A DNA stretch of 64,000 nt, from positions 434,001-498,000 of the forward strand of contig NZ_JAMBOC010000001.1 in assembly GCF_023715405.1 (NCBI RefSeq). Direction: 5' to 3'. Positions 45,329 through 54,811 of the stretch are shown in pieces. The position numbers and the translations under genes are program-made. The stretch is from Solibacillus isronensis (GTDB lineage: Bacteria; Bacillota; Bacilli; Bacillales_A; Planococcaceae). The notes beneath the pieces were generated by a model. That model was not told where the DNA came from. It ran no database searches and was given only the letters and a program-made list of their open reading frames with translations. Positions within the stretch are counted from its first letter, which is position 1. Every line of letters starts with the position of its first letter.

Positions 45329-46153
45329 ATGCGACAATTTAAAGATAATATGTTTCGCGGCTTACTTTGGGGTTCCGCATTCGTATCAGTAGCCGTATTA
45401 GTTGTAATCGTTGGCTATATTTTCTATAAAGGTTTTTCATATATCAGTTTTGATTTCATATTCGGTGATTATTCGCCAACAGGTGGCGGCGGAATATTCC
45501 CGATGATCGTTACAACGATTTTAACGATTGTCATTTCACTTTTAATCGCAACACCAATCGGAATTTTAGCAGCTGTTTATTTACGCGAGTATGCAAAACA
45601 AGGACGACTTGTACGCATCATTCGTTATGCGACTGAAAGTTTAACAGGGATTCCATCGATTATTTATGGTCTATTCGGTGCCGTGTTCTTCGTTGTAATT
45701 TTAAAACTGGGAATGTCGATTATTTCAGCATCCTTAACATTAACGATTATCGTATTACCGGTGATTATTCGTACGACAGAAGAAGCATTAAAAACAGTGC
45801 CGGCAACATATCGTGAAGGTTCACTGGCATTAGGTACTACAAAATTACAAACATTAATTAAAGTTATTTTGCCAAGTGCAATGCCTGGAATTTTATCAGG
45901 AATCATCTTATCAATCGGCCGTATTGTCGGTGAATCGGCAGCGATCTTCCTGACTGCAGGGACAGTAGCGGCAATGCCATCAAGTATTTTCTCGTCTGCC
46001 CGTACACTGACGGTTCACTCGTATTTAGTAACACAGGAAGCCGGCGATATCGGACTTGCAGCAGCAATCGGAATTGTTTTAATCGTCATTATATTAGTAT
46101 TGAATTTAACGGCAACATATATCTCGAAAAAACTAAACAAAGCGGACTATTAA
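45329..46153 (+). CDS. pstA: Phosphate ABC transporter permease PstA
   Basis: The second permease (274 aa, about six transmembrane helices). It starts 1 nt after pstC, so translation is coupled. The cytoplasmic loop [29 protein letters not shown] is the EAA motif that contacts Pst[16 protein letters not shown] and [12 protein letters not shown] are family blocks. Confidence 0.94.
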   Translation: MRQFKDNMFRGLLWGSAFVSVAVLVVIVGYIFYKGFSYISFDFIFGDYSPTGGGGIFPMIVTTILTIVISLLIATPIGILAAVYLREYAKQGRLVRIIRYATESLTGIPSIIYGLFGAVFFVVILKLGMSIISASLTLTIIVLPVIIRTTEEALKTVPATYREGSLALGTTKLQTLIKVILPSAMPGILSGIILSIGRIVGESAAIFLTAGTVAAMPSSIFSSARTLTVHSYLVTQEAGDIGLAAAIGIVLIVIILVLNLTATYISKKLNKADY

Positions 46154-46169
46154 AAGGAGCGAAACCTAT

Positions 46170-46982
46170 ATGACTATGACTATTTCTGAAGCATCAATTT
46201 TTAAATCAACGACGACTTCTACAGGCGCTTTACCAACAAAAATTAAAGTAAATGATTTAAACTTGTTTTATGGTGAAAAGCAAGCGTTGTTCAATGTAAA
46301 TCTGGACATTAAAGAAAAAGAAGTAACGGCATTAATCGGTCCTTCAGGCTGCGGTAAATCAACATTTTTACGTACATTAAACCGCATGAATGATCTAATC
46401 GACGGTGTACGCGTAATCGGGAATATTCATATTGATGGTGAAAATGTATATGAAACAAGCGATGTCATCAAGCTCCGTACAAGAGTCGGGATGGTATTCC
46501 AAAAGTCGAATCTGTTCCCAATGAGCATCTATGACAATGTTGCCTATGGTCCACGTATGCAAGGAATTAAAAACAAAAAAATCCTAAATGAAATTGTAGA
46601 AGAGTCTCTACGCGGTGCAGCAATTTGGGATGAAGTAAAAGATCGTCTAAAATCATCAGCATTAGGCCTTTCTGGTGGTCAGCAACAACGTATTTGTATC
46701 GCACGTGCAATCGCAATGAAGCCGGATGTTATTTTAATGGATGAGCCGACTTCGGCACTTGACCCGATTTCTACATTGAAAGTAGAAGAACTAATTACAC
46801 AAATGAAAAAAGACTATACAATTGTTATTGTAACGCACAACATGCAACAAGCAGCGCGTATTAGCGATAAGACGGCATTCTTCTTAAATGGGGAAGTCAT
46901 TGAATATGATGATACGAATGTTATTTTTTCAACACCAAAAGATGAGCGTACAGAAGATTACGTAACAGGACGATTCGGATAA
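46170..46982 (+). CDS. pstB: Phosphate ABC transporter ATP-binding protein PstB
   Basis: The 270-aa ATPase of the Pst importer. Walker [11 protein letters not shown]-loop region [11 protein letters not shown], signature LSGGQQQR, Walker [14 protein letters not shown] and H-loop VTHNMQQ are all intact. Two possible starts, ATG 46170 and 46176, both follow SD AAAAGGAGC; I keep the first. The N-terminal 25 residues before [11 protein letters not shown] are Ser/Thr-rich and poorly conserved. Confidence 0.96.
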   Translation: MTMTISEASIFKSTTTSTGALPTKIKVNDLNLFYGEKQALFNVNLDIKEKEVTALIGPSGCGKSTFLRTLNRMNDLIDGVRVIGNIHIDGENVYETSDVIKLRTRVGMVFQKSNLFPMSIYDNVAYGPRMQGIKNKKILNEIVEESLRGAAIWDEVKDRLKSSALGLSGGQQQRICIARAIAMKPDVILMDEPTSALDPISTLKVEELITQMKKDYTIVIVTHNMQQAARISDKTAFFLNGEVIEYDDTNVIFSTPKDERTEDYVTGRFG

Positions 46983-46997
46983 GAGGGGGATTTGGGA

Positions 46998-47651
46998 ATG
47001 ATTCGCGAAAATTTCGAAAAGAACATGCTTGAACTGCAGGACAAAATGGGTGAAATGGTCGACATGACGGTTGTTGCGATGGAAAAGGCATTCAAAGCCC
47101 TTCAGGAGCAGGATATGGTGTTGGCACTGGATGTCATTGAAGAGGACAACTACATTGACGATCTGGAAAATGAAATCAATCAAATGGCGATCTGGCTGAT
47201 GGCGAAAGAACAGCCGGTAGCCCGCGACATGCGCCGAATTATCAGTGTCATCAAAATGTCGTCCGATATCGAGCGAATTGCCGACTTTGCGGTAAATACA
47301 GCAAAAGCAACGATTCGCATCAGCAAAGCCGAAACGATTTTAGACAGAACATCATTAGTTGAAATGAAAGATGTCGCGATGGATATGCTGAAAAAATCAA
47401 TGAAAGCATTTATCGATGCGGATATCGCATTGGCGAAAGAAGTAGGAGAGCTTGATGATATCGTAGATCGCAATAATCATGAAAACTATGCACTTTTAAC
47501 TGAGTATTTAAAAGAAAGTCCTCAAGAGATCGAACAAACATTGCAATTGTTGTTCATTAACCGTTTTGTTGAACGAGCAGCGGACCATATTACCAATATG
47601 GCGGAGTCAACAGCTTACTTTATTAAAGGGCAGCTATTTGATTTAAATTAA
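46998..47651 (+). CDS. phoU: Phosphate signalling protein PhoU
   Basis: A 217-aa two-repeat helical protein that controls Pst activity and phosphate signalling. It carries the PhoU motifs DMRRIISVIKMSSDIERIADFAVN and FINRFVERAADHITNMAES, which bind metal clusters. SD GAGGGGG (46984-46990) is well spaced for ATG 46998, while the TTG at 46992 is too close. Last gene of the pst unit. Confidence 0.94.
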   Translation: MIRENFEKNMLELQDKMGEMVDMTVVAMEKAFKALQEQDMVLALDVIEEDNYIDDLENEINQMAIWLMAKEQPVARDMRRIISVIKMSSDIERIADFAVNTAKATIRISKAETILDRTSLVEMKDVAMDMLKKSMKAFIDADIALAKEVGELDDIVDRNNHENYALLTEYLKESPQEIEQTLQLLFINRFVERAADHITNMAESTAYFIKGQLFDLN

Positions 47652-47870
47652 CTTCCTTCAGCAGATTTTATGCTTAGGCGAAGCAGTAGGCACAGAGTCT
47701 ATCTATATATATAGAGGTTAATATAATTTTTGGTCAATTTTCATCGGGTGTTTTCAAATGCCTGCTGAAAGAAGTTAATGCCTCCGGCGGATGTCACAGA
47801 TTCGGTAAGGAATACTTTGCGCGAAAGCAAACCGAATCTGGACACAATTACGCCGAGGCGTAATTGATTA
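47652..47870. repeat. Complex inverted-repeat intergenic element
   Basis: Three nested or consecutive dyads occupy the gap between phoU and the response regulator. CTTCCTTCAGCAG (47652-47664) pairs with CTGCTGAAAGAAG (47762-47774). CAGATTCGGT (47797-47806) pairs perfectly with ACCGAATCTG (47831-47840) around a TTTGC/GCAAA inner stem. CAATTACGCC (47845-47854) pairs perfectly with GGCGTAATTG (47857-47866). The last 16 bases recur at 30241-30256. GC content is higher than in neighbouring intergenic DNA. I infer a dispersed, transcribed or mobile intergenic repeat. Confidence 0.6.
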
Positions 47871-47889
47871 GAGAAGCGGGGAATCATTA

Positions 47890-48600
47890 ATGACGAAAAA
47901 AATATTAGTCGTTGAAGATGACGAAAATTTAGTGAATTTACTGCATATTTATTTAGTAAAGGACAGCTATGAAGTCCATAGTGTACGAACGGGTAAAGAA
48001 GCATTGGCTGCAATCCCAACGTTTGAACCGGATGCGATGCTGCTTGATTGGATGCTTCCGGATATGGAAGGAATCGAGATTTGCCGTCAAGTCCGCTTCG
48101 AGCATGATTTTCCGATTATCATGATTAGTGCGCGTACGGATGAATTGGATATTGTACTGGCGCTTGAAATGGGGGCGACAGAGTATATCCGAAAACCGTT
48201 TGGATTCCGAGAAATGCTGACACGCTTAAGGATTCATTTAAAACGCTACGAAAGAGAAATACAGCAGCAAGAGCGTGTTTCCCAAATGTTGATTGGTCCG
48301 TTTCGTGTAGATTTAGTCATGTTCAAAGTGTATAAAGACGAAGTGGAAATTCCTTTGACAAAGCGCGAGTTTAAATTGCTGCTTCATTTGCTGGAGCAGC
48401 CGGGCAATATTAAATCGCGTGAAGAAATTATTGATATACTGGACTTTACAAAAGGGGATCGCCGTACAGTCGATGTACATATACGCAGGCTTCGGGAAAA
48501 AATTGAAGAAGAACCGAGCTCACCGAAGTGGATTAAAACAAAAAGCGGGTTAGGGTATTATTTCAACCTTTCATCACAGGAAGTGACGTACAGTTCATAA
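47890..48600 (+). CDS. OmpR/PhoB-family response regulator (orphan)
   Basis: A 236-aa DNA-binding response regulator. The receiver domain has the acidic pair Asp10-Asp11, phosphoacceptor Asp53 (LLDWMLPDMEG) and Lys102 (YIRKPF). The winged-helix effector ends RRTVDVHIRRLREKIEEEPSSPKWIKTKSGLGYYF. No histidine kinase is adjacent. It lies after phoU, which raises a phosphate link, but the ykoGH-type pair elsewhere and this orphan cannot be assigned to a kinase from sequence. Confidence 0.92.
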   Translation: MTKKILVVEDDENLVNLLHIYLVKDSYEVHSVRTGKEALAAIPTFEPDAMLLDWMLPDMEGIEICRQVRFEHDFPIIMISARTDELDIVLALEMGATEYIRKPFGFREMLTRLRIHLKRYEREIQQQERVSQMLIGPFRVDLVMFKVYKDEVEIPLTKREFKLLLHLLEQPGNIKSREEIIDILDFTKGDRRTVDVHIRRLREKIEEEPSSPKWIKTKSGLGYYFNLSSQEVTYSS

Positions 48601-48670
48601 ATTAGAAAACATTTTGGAGCGAGTGAAAGTTTCAAGATGTTTTTTTATGAGGTTATTTACATCATTTCTT

Positions 48671-48700
48671 TTACAAATGGAACGGCAACGGATTATACTT
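48671..48700 (+). promoter_or_regulatory. Probable sigma-A promoter for the 60-aa protein gene
   Basis: TTTACA (48671-48676), an 18-nt spacer and TATACT (48695-48700) lie about 30 nt before the start codon. Confidence 0.55.
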
Positions 48701-48730
48701 AGAAAAGTAGATTGATGAGGAGGTCTGAAT

Positions 48731-48913
48731 ATGTCTGAACAAAATGAAAAAAAGAAATTAAGCCTGCAGGAATTAGTGAAGCAACAGCTGGAAGCGAAGA
48801 AAAATAATGCAGCTGGCAACAAAGGTAATTTAAAAGGTGATACATCAACGAAAAAGATGAAGAGTCAACAATCAAAGAAAACGAGCAATACCCGTCGTAA
48901 AATGGGTGTGTAA
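48731..48913 (+). CDS. Small basic hypothetical protein, 60 aa
   Basis: A highly charged, Lys/Gln/Asn-rich protein (LSLQELVKQQLEAKKNN, then a basic tail ending NTRRKMGV) with no cysteine, membrane span or recognised domain. It probably has an N-terminal amphipathic helix and a disordered basic C-terminus, so nucleic acid or membrane-surface binding is possible. It has its own promoter, SD GAGGAGG and terminator, so it is likely a real gene. I do not recognise the family. Confidence 0.7.
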   Translation: MSEQNEKKKLSLQELVKQQLEAKKNNAAGNKGNLKGDTSTKKMKSQQSKKTSNTRRKMGV

Positions 48914-48920
48914 TGATGAG

Positions 48921-48957
48921 AACCCGGGCAAACGAAAATTTGCCCGGGTTTTTATTT
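48921..48957 (+). terminator. Intrinsic terminator after the 60-aa gene
   Basis: A 12-bp GC-rich perfect stem, AACCCGGGCAAA with TTTGCCCGGGTT, then a T tract. Confidence 0.92.
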
Positions 48958-48970
48958 TGGCAAAGTGATT

Positions 48971-48998
48971 CCAAATGATCGCTCAATCGTCTTTAAGG
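48971..48998 (+). promoter_or_regulatory. Possible ECF-type promoter/leader of sigma gene 2
   Basis: CCAAAT (48971-48976) and CGTCTTTAAGG (48988-48998) lie 46 and 29 nt before the TTG start. The second block matches CGTCTATAAGG of sigma gene 1 at 10 of 11 positions and at the same distance to the start codon. It may be an autoregulatory promoter or a shared translation-leader element. Confidence 0.35.
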
Positions 48999-49016
48999 AG
49001 AAAGGGGGCTGTAAGG

Positions 49017-49493
49017 TTGAGACGGGAAGTTTTTGAAGCGCATTACGACGCTGTTTATAAATATATACGCTATTTAACGAATGATACAGACTTAACACAT
49101 GATCTACTGCAAGAAACCTTTTACCGCTTTTATCAGAAAAATTATACTGAACATGAACGGACTTATTTATTAAAAATCGCCAGAAATCTTGTATACGATC
49201 ATTATCGAAGGAAAAAGATTATTGGTTTTTTTCAGTTGAAAACGGAACCCGTTGCAGTGGACGATTTGCCGGAAGCAGTAGTCGAGCGAAATGCGGAAAA
49301 TGAAAATCTGTATGCCGCCCTCCAGCAAATTAAATGGAATTATCGTGAAGTGATTGTGCTGCGATACATAGAAGAGTACTCGGTAAAAGAGACGGCAATG
49401 ATCTTAAGCTGCAGTGAAGTGAAAGTGAAGAATAATACGGCGCGCGGTTTAAAAGCATTACGGGAACTGTTAGGAGGGAAAGAGGATGTTTGA
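49017..49493 (+). CDS. RNA polymerase sigma factor, ECF subgroup (second)
   Basis: A 158-aa ECF sigma factor with region 2 (EVFEAHYDAVYKYIRYLTND, LLQETFYRFYQKN) and region 4 HTH (EYSVKETAMILSCSEVKVKNNTARGLKAL). The start TTG 49017 is set by SD AAAGGGGG (49002-49009); longer frames to 48975 contain that SD. It overlaps the following membrane protein gene by 8 bases, as the first sigma/anti-sigma pair does, though the two sigma proteins are not close paralogues. Confidence 0.88.
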   Translation: MRREVFEAHYDAVYKYIRYLTNDTDLTHDLLQETFYRFYQKNYTEHERTYLLKIARNLVYDHYRRKKIIGFFQLKTEPVAVDDLPEAVVERNAENENLYAALQQIKWNYREVIVLRYIEEYSVKETAMILSCSEVKVKNNTARGLKALRELLGGKEDV

Positions 49494-50373
49494 TGACGAA
49501 AAGTTAAGTCAGCTCAAAAAGGTTCAAGTCGATCCGGAAAAAAAGCAAGAGGACTTCAATAAAATTCAGCAGCGACTCAACAATAAATCTTTTAACTGGC
49601 AAATCCCTGCAGTAATGATAGCGATTGCGTGTATTACGATGTTTTTGGTTGGTACATTTCCGATACAGCAGCAAATCACGTCTGACAATATGGATCGTAG
49701 CGCATTACAAGCGGTTTATTTTATGCAATGGGAAGGGGATCCGGAGTCCGTCTTTCAAGCTGGTGTGAGAAAGGTGAAAAATGAAGAAACATTAAAAGAG
49801 ATTGAAACAGCGCTGCAACAGTTTCAGCAAACTGATATTAAAATAGAAGACCCATATATTCAACAAAGCTACAGGCTAAGCTTTAAAAATGATCAGGTGA
49901 TGCGTATACAGGAATACCCAGGAAGCGAAGTAACGTATTATCGTAATGTAGATACGGGGGAAATATATTTATTAAGTGAAAATTCATTGCAGGAAATTAT
50001 CAATTTTCATGAACCGGCTGATCGAACATTATCTTTAATTATTGGCATAGTATTCCTGACGTTTGCAATGATTGCGACGAGTAAGGTGAAAAAGAAGATG
50101 CGTGACCCGGACGATCCGAAACGGTACATTCCGATGCATTCTACCTATTGGCAAAGCGTCGTGGAAATCCTGACATTATTAATCCTAATCTTACTTATTT
50201 TCGCACCACAACTACATCTGTTTGTGCTCATCTCGTTTTTATTGCTGACAGCACTTATTAATATCCTATTAGAAGTAAAGCACGGCAAAAATAAATGGCG
50301 CATATTCCAGTTTGTATTGGTGAAAGTATATGCAGGTGTTTATATTTATATATTTTTATGGCCTTTAATTTAA
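49486..50373 (+). CDS. Putative anti-sigma factor, membrane protein
   Basis: A 295-aa protein with a charged N-terminal cytoplasmic segment (about residues 1-36), a transmembrane helix (37-57), an extracytoplasmic region of about 120 residues with no known fold, and four more hydrophobic helices (about 180-198, 223-243, 245-263, 275-293). Organisation and position suggest a regulator of the preceding sigma factor. No zinc anti-sigma motif (HxxxCxxC) is present. It could instead be a co-expressed transport-related membrane protein. Confidence 0.6.
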   Translation: MFDDEKLSQLKKVQVDPEKKQEDFNKIQQRLNNKSFNWQIPAVMIAIACITMFLVGTFPIQQQITSDNMDRSALQAVYFMQWEGDPESVFQAGVRKVKNEETLKEIETALQQFQQTDIKIEDPYIQQSYRLSFKNDQVMRIQEYPGSEVTYYRNVDTGEIYLLSENSLQEIINFHEPADRTLSLIIGIVFLTFAMIATSKVKKKMRDPDDPKRYIPMHSTYWQSVVEILTLLILILLIFAPQLHLFVLISFLLLTALINILLEVKHGKNKWRIFQFVLVKVYAGVYIYIFLWPLI

Positions 50374-50451
50374 TTGCAACCAGATTAGGACAGAAGTAGC
50401 GATTTTGGACTATTTTCCAGGTTCTTAAGTATTTTTATCTTTCGGAATACT

Positions 50452-50480
50452 TTGACAACCTATTCTCTCCCCCGTACGAT
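50452..50480 (+). promoter_or_regulatory. Probable sigma-A promoter of the kyn operon
   Basis: TTGACA (50452-50457), a 17-nt spacer and TACGAT (50475-50480) lie 30 nt before kynU. No operator was identified. Confidence 0.65.
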
Positions 50481-50509
50481 ATTAATAAGTTACTAGAAGG
50501 GGTGGAAGC

Positions 50510-51769
50510 ATGACAACGATTGAAAAAGCAAGACAACTTGACGAATTGGATGGACTGCAGAAATATGCAGATGAGTTTTATAAAAAAGAAGGACAGATAT
50601 ACTTGGACGGCAATTCGCTCGGGTTGCTGTGTAAGCGGGCGGAACAGTCGGTGCATACACTGCTTAACTCGTGGAAAGATTACGGGATTGACGGTTGGAC
50701 AAATGGGGAGCATCCTTGGTTTTATTTCTCCGAAAAGCTTTCGGCGATGTGCGCTCCTTTAATAGGTGCCAAAAGTGAAGAAGTAATGCTGACTGGTTCG
50801 ACAACAACGAATTTGCACCAGCTGTTGGCTACGTTTTTCAAACCGACTGCGGCACGCTATAAAATTTTGGCAGATGAACTGAACTTCCCGTCGGACTTGT
50901 ATGCGATTGCCAGTCAAATTGCTTTGCACAATTTGCCGGAAAGCAGTATGCAGCTGGTGAAAAGTGAAGACGGGCAAACAATTACGACAGAGGCCATCAT
51001 CGAAGCGATGACAGATGATGTGGCGGTTGCGGTTTTGCCTGCTGTCTTATACCGGAGTGGCCAAGTGTTGGATCTGCAGGCGATTACGGAAGCAGCACAG
51101 GAACGCGGCATATTGGTCGGATTTGATCTATGCCATTCGATCGGTTCCGTTCCGCATCATCTTCATGAAATCGGTGCGGACTTTGCATTTTGGTGCAATT
51201 ATAAGCATTTGAACGGTGGACCGGGTTCAGTTGCAGGATTGTACGTTCATGAAAAGCATTTTGGAACAGCACCGGGTCTGGCTGGGTGGTTTGGCTCGGC
51301 TAAGGAAAAACAGTTTGATCTGGATGTATCAATTACCGCTGCACCGCATGCAGGGGCTTACCAGATCGGTACACCGCATATATTAAGCTTGGCACCGATT
51401 GAAGGCGCACTATCACTGTTTGTAGAGGCGGGCATCGAAGCGGTTCGTGAAAAATCACTCGCGTTGACACAATTTATGATGGATTGTATTGAGCAGGAGT
51501 TACCAAATACGTTTACATTCGGCAATCCGCTTGATGACACACGTGGCGGCCATCTGTTTTTAGTGCATGACGAGGCGGCAAGAATTTGTAAAACATTAAA
51601 AGAGTACGGCGTTGTACCTGATTTCCGTGCACCGAATGGCATCCGCCTGGCACCGGTTGCGCTTTATAATTCCTATGAGGAAGTATGGCAATCAGTGCAG
51701 ATTTTAAAAGAAATTATTACAAACAAAACTTATGAGAAGCACGAAAATAAACGAGACATCATTGCATAA
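50510..51769 (+). CDS. kynU: Kynureninase
   Basis: This PLP enzyme cleaves kynurenine to anthranilate and alanine. The 419-aa protein is of the correct length and has [42 protein letters not shown] and the PLP-lysine region [34 protein letters not shown] precedes the ATG. First gene of kynU-kynA-transporter-kynB, which together convert imported tryptophan to anthranilate. Confidence 0.95.
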   Translation: MTTIEKARQLDELDGLQKYADEFYKKEGQIYLDGNSLGLLCKRAEQSVHTLLNSWKDYGIDGWTNGEHPWFYFSEKLSAMCAPLIGAKSEEVMLTGSTTTNLHQLLATFFKPTAARYKILADELNFPSDLYAIASQIALHNLPESSMQLVKSEDGQTITTEAIIEAMTDDVAVAVLPAVLYRSGQVLDLQAITEAAQERGILVGFDLCHSIGSVPHHLHEIGADFAFWCNYKHLNGGPGSVAGLYVHEKHFGTAPGLAGWFGSAKEKQFDLDVSITAAPHAGAYQIGTPHILSLAPIEGALSLFVEAGIEAVREKSLALTQFMMDCIEQELPNTFTFGNPLDDTRGGHLFLVHDEAARICKTLKEYGVVPDFRAPNGIRLAPVALYNSYEEVWQSVQILKEIITNKTYEKHENKRDIIA

Positions 51770-51780
51770 GGGGTGGTTTA

Positions 51781-52638
51781 GTGGATAAACGTTCAATTTC
51801 GGATTTGCAACACAAGCTAAAGGATGAAAAGGGGATTCATACGGATTTCCGTGAAGAAATGACGTACAGCGATTATTTGAGTCTGGCCCCTCTTTTAAAC
51901 AGTCAAAATCGTCTTTCCGACCATCATGATGAGATGCTGTTTATTATTATTCACCAGGTGAGTGAACTGTGGATGAAGCTCATCATCCACGAAATGCGCG
52001 GTGCGATACAAGCGATTGAAAAAGGTGAAATGCAGCCAGCATTTAAAATGCTCGCACGCGTATCGAAAATCCAAATGCAGATTATTCAGGCGTGGGATGT
52101 ATTAGCAACGATGACTCCGGCGGAATATTTGGAGTTTCGGGATGAACTGGGGAAAGCATCGGGGTTCCAAAGTTATCAGTATCGCTTAATCGAATTTGCA
52201 CTTGGCTATAAAACACCATATATACTCAAAATCTATGAGAAAGAACCGGACATTCTCGCAGTTCTTAAAGAGGCGTACGATGCGCCGAGTATTTATGATG
52301 TAGCGATTCAAGCATTGGCTAAAGCAGGATTGCCAATAACTGAAGCTTTGCTAAATCGTGATTTTTCGGTAGTATATAGTGGTGACGATTCTGTTGCCGC
52401 CGCATGGAAGACCGTCTATGAAAATATCGATAAATACTGGGATTTATACCAGCTTGGTGAAAAGCTTGTCGATATTGAAGATTCCTTGCAGCAGTGGCGT
52501 TTCCGTCATATGAAAACGGTCGAGCGCATCATTGGCTTTAAAGTGGGCACAGGTGGCTCATCAGGGGTCAATTATTTGCGAAAAGTGCTCGATCACCGCT
52601 TTTTCCCGGAACTTTGGGATTTGCGGACAGTACTATAG
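51781..52638 (+). CDS. kynA: Tryptophan 2,3-dioxygenase
   Basis: A heme enzyme that opens the indole ring of tryptophan to give N-formylkynurenine. The 285-aa protein has [32 protein letters not shown] (conserved His for substrate contact), [16 protein letters not shown], and a late His in [14 protein letters not shown] (proximal heme ligand). GTG 51781 is the start, with SD AGGGGTGG. It follows kynU by 11 nt. Confidence 0.94.
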   Translation: MDKRSISDLQHKLKDEKGIHTDFREEMTYSDYLSLAPLLNSQNRLSDHHDEMLFIIIHQVSELWMKLIIHEMRGAIQAIEKGEMQPAFKMLARVSKIQMQIIQAWDVLATMTPAEYLEFRDELGKASGFQSYQYRLIEFALGYKTPYILKIYEKEPDILAVLKEAYDAPSIYDVAIQALAKAGLPITEALLNRDFSVVYSGDDSVAAAWKTVYENIDKYWDLYQLGEKLVDIEDSLQQWRFRHMKTVERIIGFKVGTGGSSGVNYLRKVLDHRFFPELWDLRTVL

Positions 52639-52670
52639 CTTAGGTTAGACAGATGAGTGGAGTGAGACAG

Positions 52671-54017
52671 ATGGAGAAGAGTAAAGGACAGTGGTCAAGT
52701 AAGTTAGGATTTGTATTAGCGTCAGCGGGCGCAGCGATTGGGCTCGGGGCAATTTGGAAAATGCCTTATGTAGCCGGTCAAAGTGGAGGTGGCGCATTCT
52801 TCCTGATTTTTGTGCTGCTGACATTAATTATCGGGCTGCCAATGCTTTTATCGGAATATATTATCGGGCGTGCCACACAAAAAGAGGCGGTTACTGCCTA
52901 TAAAGTATTGGCGCCGAATACGAAGGCTTGGGCTTGGATTGGTAAGCTCGGCATTATTGGCTGTTTCTTATTATTATCGTTTTACAGTGTAGTTGGCGGC
53001 TGGATTTTTGTTTACAGCGGAGTTTCGGTTGTGGGAGAAGTTATCGCGCCGACTGTGGAACCAGGGGCATTTTTCGGACAAGTAACAGGTACACCTTGGA
53101 TTGCTTTACTCGGTTTGGGATTGTTTACATTGGCGAATGTTGTAATCATTGCGCTTGGTGTTCAAAACGGGATTGAAAAGGCAAATAAATTCATGATGCC
53201 GTTACTGTTTATTATGTTCTTCGTTTTAGTTGTAAGAGCCGTAACATTGGACGGAGCAATGGAAGGGATTAAGTTTTTCCTGTATCCGGACTTTTCGAAC
53301 ATTACCGGTGAATCAATTTTGTATGCGTTAGGGCAATCATTTTTTGCGCTGGCTGTTGGATTCTCATGTTTAGTTACATATAGTTCTTATTTAAAGAAAG
53401 ATGTGAGCTTACCGAATTCAGCAGGTTCTGTTGTAGGATTAAGTATTTTCGTATCGTTCTTGGCGGGACTGGCGATTTTCCCGGTTGTTTTTGCCTTTGA
53501 TATGGAAGTGGCGAGCGGACCACCATTATTGTTCATGGTATTGCCTGCAGCGTTCTCGCAAATGCCGTTTGGTGAACTGTTTTTAGCGCTATTCTTAATT
53601 CTGTTTTTATTTGCAACATTAACGTCAGCGTTTAGTATGTATGAAATTATCGTTGCTGCCATTATTGAAAAATGGAAAATTAGCCGTGCAAAAATTACAA
53701 TCATCATCGGTATCTTTGTATTTATCGCTTCGATTCCTTCGACATTAACGTACAGTACATTAGGTGATGTTTCGATTTTTGGACGCAATATTTTTGATTT
53801 CACCGACTTTTTAGTTTCGAATATCATTTTACCGGTCGGCAACTTGCTAATCGCGATTTTTATAATGCATATTATGGATAAAAATCTTGTGAAAAGCGAG
53901 CTGTTGCAAGGAAGTAAAATGGGTGAAGGCTTTTATAAAACATATCGCTTTTTAATGACCTTCGTTGTACCGACAGTCATTGTCGTGGTTCTTGCATATT
54001 TAGTCATTCAATATTAG
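52671..54017 (+). CDS. Neurotransmitter:sodium symporter family transporter (likely tryptophan)
   Basis: A sodium-coupled amino acid transporter of the NSS/LeuT family with about 11 transmembrane helices in 448 aa. The first helix region ASAGAAIGLGAIWKMPYVAGQSGGGAF carries the sodium-site motif, with AIWKMPY in place of the common NIWRFPY. SD TGGAGTGAG suits ATG 52671, while ATG 52653 has none. Position between kynA and kynB argues for tryptophan or kynurenine uptake (TnaT-like); substrate is inference. Confidence 0.88.
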   Translation: MEKSKGQWSSKLGFVLASAGAAIGLGAIWKMPYVAGQSGGGAFFLIFVLLTLIIGLPMLLSEYIIGRATQKEAVTAYKVLAPNTKAWAWIGKLGIIGCFLLLSFYSVVGGWIFVYSGVSVVGEVIAPTVEPGAFFGQVTGTPWIALLGLGLFTLANVVIIALGVQNGIEKANKFMMPLLFIMFFVLVVRAVTLDGAMEGIKFFLYPDFSNITGESILYALGQSFFALAVGFSCLVTYSSYLKKDVSLPNSAGSVVGLSIFVSFLAGLAIFPVVFAFDMEVASGPPLLFMVLPAAFSQMPFGELFLALFLILFLFATLTSAFSMYEIIVAAIIEKWKISRAKITIIIGIFVFIASIPSTLTYSTLGDVSIFGRNIFDFTDFLVSNIILPVGNLLIAIFIMHIMDKNLVKSELLQGSKMGEGFYKTYRFLMTFVVPTVIVVVLAYLVIQY

Positions 54018-54027
54018 GGGTGAAGCC

Positions 54028-54657
54028 ATGTGGATTGATATTACACAGACGATGAAAAATGGGATGCCGAACTGGCCGGGGGATACACCGTTTTCTTTTG
54101 AAGTCGGGTTTACGAAACAACAGACGGGCTCGGTCAATATCGGGCGAATCACGACTTCGCTGCACACGGGTACACATGCAGATGCACCGTTTCATTTTAA
54201 CAGTGAAGCTGAGACAATCGAGCAATTGGATGTAAATGTGTATATCGGTGACTGCGTGATTGTGGATTGTATTGGGCAGGAAGTCATTACAGCTCAGTCT
54301 TTGGCATCGATGGATTTCCATAGTGTAAAGCGTGTACTATTTAAAACAGTGGAACAGCTCGGTGAAGAATTTCCGGGAACCATTCCCGTAATTTCTCCTG
54401 ATGTCGCGCCATTTTTAAAAGAGCGCGGTGTAATATTGCTTGGCATTGACAATCCTTCCGTTGATCCGTTGGACAGCAAGGAAGTATTGGCACATCATAA
54501 GTTGTACGAACATGGCATTCATATTCTGGAAGGGCTCGATTTAAGGCAAGTTCAGCAAGGTATTTATGAACTGATCGCACTGCCGCTAAAAATAGCAGGT
54601 GCTGACGGTGCACCTGTTCGTGCGGTCGTTCGTAAAAAAGTTGATTCAGCAGAATAA
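54028..54657 (+). CDS. kynB: Kynurenine formamidase (cyclase-family)
   Basis: A 209-aa cyclase-family metal hydrolase that converts N-formylkynurenine to kynurenine and formate. The metal-binding motif HTGTHADAPFH (residues 46-56) is intact, and the DxxGRI-like MKNGMPNWPGDT start is typical. SD AGGGGTGA lies upstream. It is the last gene of the kyn operon and completes the route to anthranilate. Confidence 0.93.
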   Translation: MWIDITQTMKNGMPNWPGDTPFSFEVGFTKQQTGSVNIGRITTSLHTGTHADAPFHFNSEAETIEQLDVNVYIGDCVIVDCIGQEVITAQSLASMDFHSVKRVLFKTVEQLGEEFPGTIPVISPDVAPFLKERGVILLGIDNPSVDPLDSKEVLAHHKLYEHGIHILEGLDLRQVQQGIYELIALPLKIAGADGAPVRAVVRKKVDSAE

Positions 54658-54665
54658 TGATGAGA

Positions 54666-54698
54666 AGCTCACGATTAAATATTCGTGAGCTCTTTTTT
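54666..54698 (+). terminator. Intrinsic terminator of the kyn operon
   Basis: AGCTCACGA (54666-54674) pairs with TCGTGAGCT (54683-54691), followed by seven T. Confidence 0.9.
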
Positions 54699-54811
54699 TG
54701 AAAATTTTCCCTTCTCAATACAAAAGTCCATTGTATTGTATAAAAAAGGGTTGTAATATATACCTATAAACTATTATGGAAATAACCAATTGTTCCTAGG
54801 AGGAAAACAGC

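Noticed and set aside
47741..48019. 92-codon minus-strand frame within the inverted-repeat element
   Set aside because: It runs through the dyads and the response regulator start; no SD, and the dyads explain the sequence.
53387..53842. 151-codon minus-strand frame within the NSS transporter gene
   Set aside because: Antisense to a conserved membrane protein; composition is a shadow of the hydrophobic codons.
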